From an uncultured Bacteroidota bacterium (GTDB lineage Bacteria; Bacteroidota; Bacteroidia; Flavobacteriales; Flavobacteriaceae): a stretch of 44,657 bases of DNA. Position numbers and translations under genes: made by a program. Shown here one piece after another: positions 36,797 to 42,450 of this stretch. The notes below the pieces were generated by a model. The model saw only the letters and a list, made by a program, of their open reading frames with translations, did not search any database and had not been told where the DNA came from. Location: contig CABXRG010000007.1 in assembly GCA_902514615.1 (NCBI GenBank), positions 1-44,657 on the forward strand, in the 5' to 3' direction. How positions within the stretch are numbered: the first letter of the stretch is position 1; each line of letters begins with the position of its first letter.

Positions 36797-37114
36797 ATGG
36801 CATTAGAATTAAATGATTCAATTTTTGAAGAAAAAGTACTAAAATCTGACAAGCCTGTTCTTGTTGATTTTTGGGCAGAATGGTGTGGTCCATGTAGAAT
36901 GGTAGGTCCAATAATGGAAGAGTTAAGTAAAGATTTTGATGGAAAAGCTGTAGTTGGAAAGATTGATGTAGATGCTAATCAAGAGTTTGCTGCAAAGTAT
37001 GGTGTTAGAAATATTCCAACAGTTCTTTTATTCAAAGATGGTGAGCTTGTATCAAGACAAGTAGGTGTTGCTCCAAAAAAAACATACGAAGATGCAATTA
37101 ATGCAGCTTTATAA
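36797..37114 (+). CDS. trxA: Thioredoxin
   Basis: 105 residues, full-length cytoplasmic thioredoxin. Active site WCGPC with Cys30 and Cys33 in DFWAEWCGPC, the conserved cis-proline in RNIPTVLLF, and no signal peptide. It reduces disulfides in ribonucleotide reductase, peroxiredoxins and others. It lies 57 bp after dnaE with its own promoter box and is followed after 29 bp by tRNA-Asp. Confidence 0.96.
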   Translation: MALELNDSIFEEKVLKSDKPVLVDFWAEWCGPCRMVGPIMEELSKDFDGKAVVGKIDVDANQEFAAKYGVRNIPTVLLFKDGELVSRQVGVAPKKTYEDAINAAL

Positions 37115-37125
37115 CTCAAAATAAT

Positions 37126-37133
37126 TATATTTG
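37126..37133 (+). promoter_or_regulatory. -7 promoter box for tRNA-Asp (TATATTTG)
   Basis: TATATTTG followed by CAACCGTT ends 10 nt before the tRNA. The extended form TTTGCA(A)CCGTT recurs before the candidate small RNA at 42400, which suggests a stable-RNA type promoter in this genome. Confidence 0.55.
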
Positions 37134-37143
37134 CAACCGTTTT

Positions 37144-37217
37144 GGTCTGGTAGTTCAGTTGGTTAGAATACCTGCCTGTCACGCAGGGGGTCGCGGGTTC
37201 GAGTCCCGTCCAGACCG
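37144..37217 (+). tRNA. tRNA-Asp (GTC)
   Basis: 74-nt cloverleaf: acceptor GGTCTGG pairs with CCAGACC. D-arm with AGTTGGTTAGAA, anticodon stem CCTGC/GCAGG around loop CTGTCAC (anticodon GTC at 37178-37180), T-arm CGGG-TTCGAGT-CCCG, and discriminator G at 37217. The 3' CCA is not encoded (CAA follows). Its 3' part is repeated 2.1 kb downstream, marking it as an integration site. Confidence 0.96.
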
Positions 37218-37223
37218 CAAAAT
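37195..37223 (+). repeat. att-like direct repeat, left copy (tRNA-Asp 3' end)
   Basis: The last 23 nt of tRNA-Asp plus 6 nt (GGGTTC, GAGT, CCCGTCCAGACCGCAAAAT). The same 29 nt, with changes only in the four-base block, recurs at 39310-39338. Duplication of a tRNA 3' end is the usual trace of site-specific integration by a tyrosine recombinase. Confidence 0.7.
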
Positions 37224-37224
37224 C

Positions 37225-37248
37225 ATCCTCCAATTTGGGGGATTTTTT
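37225..37248 (+). terminator. Terminator after tRNA-Asp
   Basis: ATCCTCC, loop AATTT, GGGGGAT, then TTTTTG: a 7-bp stem with one G-T pair and a T-run. It lies 8 nt after the tRNA, inside the putative island. Confidence 0.7.
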
Positions 37249-37395
37249 GTTTCTTATCCTCTGTAAATCAAAACTGACACTTATTTCAAACCTCCTCAAA
37301 TAGGTATGAGGATTAAATTGAGGACTAAACTTAGTAGTTTATTTGTTTTTAGTGTATATTTTAGTGAGTGTTTTATTCCCATAAATCCAATTTTT

Positions 37396-37416
37396 TCAAC
37401 AAATGTAATCCTCACT
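37396..37416 (+). repeat. 21-bp direct repeat, left copy
   Basis: Starts TCAACAAAT, ends TAATCCTC plus ACT. The copy at 39241-39261 differs at 2 of 21 positions. The pair flanks both island genes, inside the att repeats. Confidence 0.6.
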
Positions 37417-37537
37417 TAGACACAAATTATGATATATATTTATATCGTATTATTTCGGTCCCATTTGGGACTGGTTTGTTAATAAACTTTGATTTAATTG
37501 CCATATAATTTTTAAATTACAAGAGAAATAAATAATA

Positions 37538-38119
37538 ATGAAAGATTCTTTAGAAAAATATATTTCGAATTATATTGACTTTACACCTAAAGAGTACTTT
37601 ACTATTAGAAGTTACTTTAAAAGCAAAATACTTAAAAGACGAGAAATTCTTCACGACACCAATTTTGTTTGTTATAACGTTTATTTTATTGAAAGCGGAA
37701 TCATTAGATATTATCAAATGGAAGATGGAGAAGAAGTGACTGGGCAATTTTTTTTTGAGGGAGGATGGTATACTGATTTAGATAGTTTTCTTTTTAATAG
37801 TTATTCTAGACAGACTGCACAGGCCATTGAAAGCACATCACTACTTTACATATCTAAACAAGATTTGGAAAAATTGTATAAAGAGATTCCCCAATTTGAA
37901 CGATTAGGACGACTTATTGCTGAACAGGCATTTATTGGACTCAGAAAGAAAACGGATAACCTTACGCTCTTAGATGCCAAGGAACGCTATTTAAACCTAT
38001 TAAAACATCGGCCTAAAGTAATTAGAAGAATCCCCCAATATTACATTGCCAGTTACTTGGGAATAAAGCCACAATCTTTAAGCCGAATTCGCAAGGACGT
38101 ATCATCTGATTTTTCTTAA
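37538..38119 (+). CDS. Crp/Fnr family transcriptional regulator
   Basis: 193 residues of the short Bacteroidetes Crp/Fnr type. The N-terminal cyclic-nucleotide-binding-like beta barrel (about 25-115) has VYFIESGIIRYYQMEDGEEVTGQFFFEGGW. The connecting helix carries AKERYLNLLKHRPKVIRRIP, and the C-terminal helix-turn-helix is YYIASYLGIKPQSLSRIRKD. There are no Fnr-type cysteines. It precedes a membrane-protein gene by 64 bp on the same strand and may control it. It lies inside the tRNA-Asp mini-island. Confidence 0.88.
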   Translation: MKDSLEKYISNYIDFTPKEYFTIRSYFKSKILKRREILHDTNFVCYNVYFIESGIIRYYQMEDGEEVTGQFFFEGGWYTDLDSFLFNSYSRQTAQAIESTSLLYISKQDLEKLYKEIPQFERLGRLIAEQAFIGLRKKTDNLTLLDAKERYLNLLKHRPKVIRRIPQYYIASYLGIKPQSLSRIRKDVSSDFS

Positions 38120-38183
38120 CATAGGTGTATGTTTCAAACACTTGTCTATGTTTAATTTTGTAATAAATTTAAAACATAGATAA

Positions 38184-39143
38184 ATGAAAAAAACAAACCG
38201 TAGTGCAATACTTTTGTTTAGTATTTTTTGGATTGTTGTAACATCTTCATATTTTTTATTTGTTTCAATGGGATTTACCTTGTCTTCAATAGCAGAAGAT
38301 GGTTTACATAGTCTATTAACCATTTATATTCCTGTCTTATTTCTTGTAGTTTTTTTATTACTTTATTTAACTCAGAAAAGAGAATCAGTTAATTGGGTAA
38401 AGCTTTATGCTGTTGATAAAGACTTAGCGAAAAAAGAGGCTTATTTATGTTTTCTTTACTTAATAATAACTCAGCTAATTTTGGGAGTAGGATTCAATAT
38501 AGGGCTACATTTTCCTGGTACTGATATTTACTCAACTGGAAGTCATTTTCAAGAAGATATATTGATTTGGGTAATTACTTACACAATTATATATACCATT
38601 ATTCCTCTGTTATGGCTTAAAAAAAAAGGTCTTTCCTTAAAAAATCTTTTCGCCTCATTTAAATGGAGAAGAGATCTATGGATAATAATTTTTTATTGGG
38701 CTTTAGATTTTTTTGGGCCAATTGTTGTTGGGGATACTGATTTTATTGGAGGTATTTCAGCAAGTCAATATATACTAGGAGTACCCTTAGGTATTTTAGT
38801 TAATTCCTTAGGAGCTGGTTTTCCTGTTGTAGTTATGATGCATATGGTTTTTATTCCACGAATAGCCGTAATATTTAAGCATAAAATCACAGTTATATTA
38901 CTTGGAGGTCTTTTTTACTCTTTTTTCAGTTTGTTTGACCAAGGAGTTGATTATAGTAATCTATCTATTGGGCTAACTTCCTTTACATATATAATTATGA
39001 CACAAACACTTGTTGGTATGGGAAAGGCAACTTTTACTGTTGTAACAGGAAATCCATTTATTCATTTTATTACGTTACACATTATTAGTGCTAGGGTTCC
39101 ATTTGATACACGAATGTATATTGACATATTTAAACTTAAGTAG
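38184..39143 (+). CDS. Polytopic membrane protein, unknown (possibly CPBP-like)
   Basis: 319 residues with about seven to nine hydrophobic helices, the first at about 10-32. A basic KKKGLSLKNLFASFKWRRD loop in the middle is similar in style to the loop before the core of CPBP-family (Abi/Rce1) proteins. The catalytic EExxxR motif of CPBP proteases is not seen, and His residues near MMHMVF and FIHFITLHII are only suggestive. Function unknown. Same strand as the Crp/Fnr gene, 64 bp downstream; the two are the only cargo of the mini-island. Confidence 0.6.
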   Translation: MKKTNRSAILLFSIFWIVVTSSYFLFVSMGFTLSSIAEDGLHSLLTIYIPVLFLVVFLLLYLTQKRESVNWVKLYAVDKDLAKKEAYLCFLYLIITQLILGVGFNIGLHFPGTDIYSTGSHFQEDILIWVITYTIIYTIIPLLWLKKKGLSLKNLFASFKWRRDLWIIIFYWALDFFGPIVVGDTDFIGGISASQYILGVPLGILVNSLGAGFPVVVMMHMVFIPRIAVIFKHKITVILLGGLFYSFFSLFDQGVDYSNLSIGLTSFTYIIMTQTLVGMGKATFTVVTGNPFIHFITLHIISARVPFDTRMYIDIFKLK

Positions 39144-39192
39144 TTATATATATTAAATATCATTTGAACCAAAATTTAGTACTCAACTTAGG

Positions 39193-39217
39193 TAAACCCT
39201 TTACTCATCAGGGTTTA
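39193..39217 (+). other. Hairpin after the island membrane-protein gene
   Basis: TAAACCCT and AGGGTTTA separated by a 9-nt loop: an 8-bp stem 50 nt after the stop, without a clear T-run. It may be a weak terminator or part of the right-end recombination region. Nearby TACTCA occurs at 39180, 39202 and 39222, the last as half of the palindrome TACTCA-A-TGAGTA. Confidence 0.4.
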
Positions 39218-39240
39218 AGTTTACTCAATGAGTACAAAAA

Positions 39241-39261
39241 TCAACAAATTTAATCCTCGCT
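39241..39261 (+). repeat. 21-bp direct repeat, right copy
   Basis: Same as the copy at 37396-37416 except T for G at the tenth position and G for A near the end. It is 48 bp left of the right att-like repeat. Confidence 0.6.
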
Positions 39262-39309
39262 GATGAAACGAGTTAATTGTATTAGTCTGATTAGATAGTA
39301 GTTATAAAT

Positions 39310-39338
39310 GGGTTCAGTTCCCGTCCAGACCGCAAAAT
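39310..39338 (+). repeat. att-like direct repeat, right copy (tRNA-Asp 3' fragment)
   Basis: GGGTTC, AGTT, CCCGTCCAGACCGCAAAAT. It matches the tRNA-Asp 3' end except the T-loop block (AGTT instead of GAGT). Upstream GTCTG at 39285-39289 can pair with CAGAC, but there is no anticodon arm, so this is a fragment and not a second tRNA. A terminator follows at once. Confidence 0.7.
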
Positions 39339-39340
39339 AA

Positions 39341-39367
39341 AAAACCCTCTAAATAGAGGGTTTTTTT
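39341..39367. terminator. Bidirectional terminator right of the island
   Basis: AAAACCCTCT, loop AAAT, AGAGGGTTTT plus more T: a 10-bp stem with A- and T-runs on both sides. It probably served the original tRNA-Asp transcript before integration. It can also stop the minus-strand gene ending at 39385. Confidence 0.85.
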
Positions 39368-39384
39368 ATATATGATAAATCAAG

Positions 39385-39774
39385 TTAATTCTTTGAACTA
39401 TTTCTTTTTATAATTTTTTCTCCTACTCTAAATTCAATCATAGCAAGGAAAATTATGAGTATAATTTCGACTATGATAAATGTCCAACCTAAAATCTTAA
39501 TTGTATTGAAATAATAAGAAATTAATCCGATTGATATGCAACAATATACTAAATTCAATACAGCAATTCCTTTTAATAATAATCCAATTTTTATATGTTT
39601 CCAATAACAATAGAAATCATAAATCACAAAGAATATAGGTATTGATGCTAGGAAATATAATACAGAAGAAGGTATTCCGAATAGTTTTTCCAATTTAACA
39701 AGAACAAAACCTAAAAAATAAACTGATAGAATTGCTCCAAATCCATCTATCAAAAAGAGTTTTTTTGGATTCAA
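39385..39774 (-). CDS. Four-helix membrane protein, conserved hypothetical
   Basis: 129 residues starting MNPKKLFLIDGFGAILS. Four membrane helices at about 9-28, 39-55, 66-86 and 92-112, with YDFYCYWKHIKIG between helices 2 and 3 and a basic tail. I recall similar short proteins in other flavobacteria, but no function is known. It stands alone between the island terminator and the HTH operon. The 141 bp upstream (39775-39915) show no further gene and no good promoter box. Confidence 0.7.
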   Translation of the reverse strand: MNPKKLFLIDGFGAILSVYFLGFVLVKLEKLFGIPSSVLYFLASIPIFFVIYDFYCYWKHIKIGLLLKGIAVLNLVYCCISIGLISYYFNTIKILGWTFIIVEIILIIFLAMIEFRVGEKIIKRNSSKN

Positions 39775-39915
39775 TTCAGCTTTTATTATTAAGTCTTCGA
39801 ATTTAAACCTCTAAGTTTTTTGATTTTTTTAAAAATAATTTTAGAACCCAAATTTTAAAGTTTATAATCTTGTTCCATAAAATGTATATTTTTTTCATAT
39901 TAGTTGTTTTTAATA

Positions 39916-40116
39916 TTAGTCCTCAAAATAAAATAGTTTTTCAATTTTGATATTTAGTTTTTTTGAAATCTTCATCGCTAATTCTAGAGTAGGCTTATAC
40001 CTATACCCTTCAATAGAAATTATTGTTTGACGACTTACATCTACACTATTTCCTAATTCTTCCTGAGTGAAACCTTTTTTCTGTCTCACTTCTTTTAAGT
40101 TGTTTTTTAATATCAT
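39916..40116 (-). CDS. XRE-type helix-turn-helix regulator
   Basis: 66 residues from the ATG at 40114-40116. An in-frame longer start would run into the upstream gene. Almost the whole protein is one HTH domain: LKEVRQKKGFTQEELGNSVDVSRQTIISIEGYRYKPTLELAMKIS. This is the DNA-binding-only form often found with small membrane proteins in Firmicutes and Bacteroidetes. Its ATG is 1 nt after the stop of the preceding membrane-protein gene (TAAGATG), so they are cotranslated. It is a likely repressor of its own operon through the palindromes at 41034-41087. Confidence 0.85.
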   Translation of the reverse strand: MILKNNLKEVRQKKGFTQEELGNSVDVSRQTIISIEGYRYKPTLELAMKISKKLNIKIEKLFYFED

Positions 40117-40117
40117 C

Positions 40118-40597
40118 TTAAATGCTTCTATATAAGTAAAACTGATATAATGATTTAACAACTGATATAATGACAAGTAATGCCAGAATCATAAAAACAA
40201 CTCCAGCATCTGTTAGGGTAAAGTTTTCATACAATTCTTCGTTATTCAAATTCTTTAATATGAATGAAAAATTCATTCTAGAGCATACATATCCAATAAA
40301 TATAAATAATGAGAATTCATAAAGTAAGTATCCTACTTTATAAGATTTTGAATTAATAAGATCATCTCTTTCATCTTTAGCTTCTCTTTTTTTAAAGACA
40401 AACTCTAATAAAGAATATGTAACAGAGAAATAGATGGCAGTAAATACTAGGATTTCTATTACTACTCTAACTAAGCCATCCATTAAAACCAAATTATTAT
40501 CATTGTTCTCATAAAAATATGGTATAAAAATAAATGCAAATGATATGGAAAAAATAATTTCTATTAATATTGATATTTCTTTTTTGGATAGGATCAT
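40118..40597 (-). CDS. Four-helix membrane protein, middle gene of HTH operon
   Basis: 159 residues with four membrane helices (about 10-28, 38-62, 88-108, 133-152). A charged loop KKREAKDERDDLINSKSYKVGYLLYEF after helix 2 resembles the DER(D/T) loop of DUF2178-like proteins that pair with small HTH regulators. The assignment to that family is tentative. Ten nt separate it from the ExbB-like gene upstream. Confidence 0.65.
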   Translation of the reverse strand: MILSKKEISILIEIIFSISFAFIFIPYFYENNDNNLVLMDGLVRVVIEILVFTAIYFSVTYSLLEFVFKKREAKDERDDLINSKSYKVGYLLYEFSLFIFIGYVCSRMNFSFILKNLNNEELYENFTLTDAGVVFMILALLVIISVVKSLYQFYLYRSI

Positions 40598-40607
40598 AGT
40601 TGTAATA

Positions 40608-41021
40608 TTATTTTTGAATTATTCGAAGTATAAGAATTGAAAGTTTTGATACTGAAAAAGTTAATAATCCAAAAAGAGGAGACAGTAATGCAACTTTAAG
40701 ACCTCCTGCAATAATGCCTGGTTGAGCTTCTCCTGTTGCTTCCAAAACATCAAAAGCACTTATTAATCCTAAAAAAGCTCCCATCACTCCTAAAGCAAGA
40801 CCTAGTGTACCACTATCACTAATATGTTTTAGCATTTTTTTTGAAATTTCAACGTTTGACTTGATATTCAAAAAAGATTTTGCTGTAAAATAAATTGATA
40901 TTAATAAACAGATAAGAATAAGAGACATAAAAAAAGCTCCTCCTTCCACAAATCTATTAATTAAAGTAGTTCCGATTAATCCTGTAATTATTGCCATAAT
41001 CCTTAATATTTTTAGTTTCAT
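40608..41021 (-). CDS. MotA/TolQ/ExbB-like proton-channel family protein, short
   Basis: 137 residues. The C-terminal two thirds show the family pattern: LALGVMGAFLGLISAFDVLEATGEAQPGIIAGGLKVALLSPLFGLLTFSVSKLSILI, a small-residue helix, a short loop and a second helix. An extra helix pair precedes it (about 8-46). No ExbD/TolR or TonB partner is encoded nearby; instead the operon continues with a 4-TM protein and an HTH regulator. It may be a stand-alone family variant. First gene of the operon. Confidence 0.7.
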   Translation of the reverse strand: MKLKILRIMAIITGLIGTTLINRFVEGGAFFMSLILICLLISIYFTAKSFLNIKSNVEISKKMLKHISDSGTLGLALGVMGAFLGLISAFDVLEATGEAQPGIIAGGLKVALLSPLFGLLTFSVSKLSILILRIIQK

Positions 41022-41033
41022 TTTTAATTTTAT

Positions 41034-41053
41034 ATGTTAAGCTAACTTTACAA
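41034..41053. promoter_or_regulatory. Operator-like palindrome 1 (imperfect)
   Basis: ATGTTAAGCTAACTTTACAA, identical at 17 of 20 positions to the perfect palindrome 34 bp away. It lies just upstream of the ExbB-like ATG and overlaps the end of the -7 box, where a repressor would block the start of transcription. Confidence 0.6.
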
Positions 41054-41058
41054 ATATA
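41051..41058 (-). promoter_or_regulatory. -7 promoter box for the ExbB-like/HTH operon (TATATTTG)
   Basis: Minus-strand TATATTTG fits TAnnTTTG and is 30 nt before the first ATG (41021). It lies between the two palindromes; the second covers the expected -33 region. Confidence 0.6.
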
Positions 41059-41067
41059 CACAAAAAA

Positions 41068-41087
41068 ATGTTAAGTTAACTTAACAT
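41068..41087. promoter_or_regulatory. Operator-like palindrome 2 (perfect)
   Basis: ATGTTAAGTTAACTTAACAT, a perfect 20-bp palindrome. Its spacing from the first copy (34 bp, about three helical turns) fits two repressor dimers on the same DNA face. The obvious candidate binder is the XRE-type protein encoded by the operon's last gene. Confidence 0.6.
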
Positions 41088-41142
41088 GATTAATAATTTT
41101 CAATACGTGATTAATTAAATAAATTTTCATTAATTTAATTAG

Positions 41143-42378
41143 ATGAAGAAGGCCTTAATTCTATTCTTGTTATGCTCTAATCTTTATTCTCAGATTTCCA
41201 GTAAAAAGATTGATAGGTGGATTTCAAAAAATGAAAATTTAAAAAGTTCAGTTGTTTCAATAGCAATTAAACAATTGAATAAGGATAAAAAAATATCAGG
41301 AGTTGGATTTAATACCTCAATGACTCCAGCATCGAATATAAAAATTTTAACTGTTTTAGGTTCACTTACTTCAGGAGATACTATTCCTTCAATTAAATAT
41401 AAAATTTCCAATGATACATTAAGGATTTCATCAACTGGATATCCGTTTATTGCTCATCCAAAATATGATGATGAGGATCTTGAGACTTTTATTAAATCAT
41501 TTAATCATATTGTATATCACAAGCCTAATATTGACTTGACTAAATATGGTCCTGCTTGGGCTTGGGACGATTTTAAATATTATTTTCAAGCTGAAAGATC
41601 AGAAATGCCAATTTATGGAAATGTCATTCAGATCGTTAAAGAATTTAATGACTCTATTAAAGTAACACCTGATATTTTTCAAGTAGTGAATAACCTTAAA
41701 CAGAAAGAAAAAGTATACAGAGATAATCAAGAAAACAATTTCTTTATCAACCCTTCTCTAATTAAAGCTGGAGATACAATTTATTATCCATTTGTTACAT
41801 CAAGAAAAATTACAATGAATTTACTAGAGAGTTTTTTTGAAACCTCTATTAGCTATGAGGAAGATGAATTAAAAAATTATAAAATCTGGAATAGTAAGAT
41901 TAAAGATGATATATACTCTGCCATTTTGAAGGACTCAGATAATCTCATTTCTGAGAGTTTAGCTGCTAATATTTCTTTTAGATTTAATGATACAATATCT
42001 GTAGATAAAGGTCTTAAAATAATCCAAAACAGTTTAGATGACAATAAAATACAATTATATGATGGTTCTGGACTTTCCAGATATAATTTGATTAATTCTT
42101 CATCGTTAATTTCTGCTTTAGAAAAGATATATCATTACTATGGTTTTGAAAAAATTAAAGAAATTTTTCCTAATAACTATATTATGACTGATACTGATGA
42201 TTTTGTTTGGGGTAAAACAGGCACATTAAAAAATAATCATAACTATTCTGGATATATAACTACAGATAGAGGAAGACTATATGTTTTCAGCATTATGATT
42301 AATCATTTTACTGAAGATATAAATGTAATTAAGGAGACTATTTCAGACTTTTTGAAATATATAAAGTCAAGTACATAA
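41143..42378 (+). CDS. dacB: D-alanyl-D-alanine carboxypeptidase/endopeptidase, PBP4 type
   Basis: 411 residues with signal peptide (MKKALILFLLCSNLYSQ). Penicillin-binding motifs: SxxK as SNIK in MTPASNIKIL (about 64-67), a conserved YDGSGLSRYNL block (second motif region), and KTG in WGKTGTLKN. Trims or cleaves peptidoglycan peptides in the periplasm. Length and the insertion between the first two motifs fit the Bacteroidetes PBP4 group. It is divergent from the ExbB/HTH operon, so the palindromes lie 55-110 bp upstream and could affect it too. Confidence 0.9.
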   Translation: MKKALILFLLCSNLYSQISSKKIDRWISKNENLKSSVVSIAIKQLNKDKKISGVGFNTSMTPASNIKILTVLGSLTSGDTIPSIKYKISNDTLRISSTGYPFIAHPKYDDEDLETFIKSFNHIVYHKPNIDLTKYGPAWAWDDFKYYFQAERSEMPIYGNVIQIVKEFNDSIKVTPDIFQVVNNLKQKEKVYRDNQENNFFINPSLIKAGDTIYYPFVTSRKITMNLLESFFETSISYEEDELKNYKIWNSKIKDDIYSAILKDSDNLISESLAANISFRFNDTISVDKGLKIIQNSLDDNKIQLYDGSGLSRYNLINSSSLISALEKIYHYYGFEKIKEIFPNNYIMTDTDDFVWGKTGTLKNNHNYSGYITTDRGRLYVFSIMINHFTEDINVIKETISDFLKYIKSST

Positions 42379-42385
42379 AAAACAT

Positions 42386-42393
42386 TACATTTG
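42386..42393 (+). promoter_or_regulatory. -7 promoter box for candidate small RNA (TACATTTG)
   Basis: TACATTTG then CACCGTT, almost the same extended box as in front of tRNA-Asp (TATATTTG, CAACCGTT). It is 7 nt after the dacB stop, with no protein-coding start downstream on this strand. Confidence 0.5.
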
Positions 42394-42399
42394 CACCGT

Positions 42400-42450
42400 T
42401 GTGTGTTGCTTAAGGCAACTAAATAAGCTTTCCTCTGGAGGGCTTTTTTT
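42400..42450 (+). ncRNA. Candidate small RNA between dacB and rmuC
   Basis: About 50 nt behind the promoter box at 42386. Two hairpins are visible: GTTGC-TTAAG-GCAAC (42405-42419), then an imperfect stem AAGC...TCCT/AGGG-CTT (42425-42445) running into seven T (42444-42450), a terminator form. No ORF. The 3' end touches the rmuC stop on the other strand. It could be a distinct small RNA, or just the dacB terminator with an extra hairpin. A relation to the Flavo-1 RNA motif is conceivable, but I cannot confirm it from memory. Confidence 0.45.

Larger units (their letters stand above)
37224..37537. other. Noncoding left end of the mini-island, rich in TGAGGA/TCCTCA sites
   Basis: No ORF is supported here. 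After the tRNA terminator the stretch holds the six-base site TGAGGA or its complement at 37293-37298 (TCCTCA), 37307-37312 and 37319-37324 (TGAGGA, 12 bp apart), and TCCTCA again inside the 21-bp repeat. CCTCA and TGAGG at 37294-37298/37307-37311 form an inverted pair. Such clusters resemble arm-type binding sites of tyrosine recombinases. The second half (37420-37537) is AT-rich and probably holds the promoter of the regulator gene. Confidence 0.45.
37195..39338. mobile_element. Putative 2.1-kb tRNA-Asp mini-island without integrase
   Basis: Bounded by the intact tRNA-Asp and a 29-nt repeat of its 3' end. Inside are two genes only: a Crp/Fnr regulator and a polytopic membrane protein. There are long noncoding ends (37224-37537 and 39144-39309) with repeats near both, including a 21-bp direct repeat, 19 of 21 identical. 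No integrase, excisionase or replication gene is present. It is probably a remnant, or a non-autonomous element needing an integrase in trans. Base composition is close to that of the host. Confidence 0.55.

Noticed and set aside
36979-37299. 106-codon minus-strand ORF over trxA and the tRNA
   Set aside because: It runs antisense through thioredoxin and tRNA-Asp; no real protein would be encoded across a tRNA gene.
39285-39332. A second tRNA-Asp at the right end of the island
   Set aside because: Acceptor-like GTCTG/CAGAC and a T-arm can be drawn, but there is no anticodon arm and the T-loop is altered; it is a 3' fragment.
40117-40176. N-terminal extension of the HTH regulator
   Set aside because: It would lie inside the preceding membrane-protein gene; the ATG at 40116 gives a complete HTH domain.
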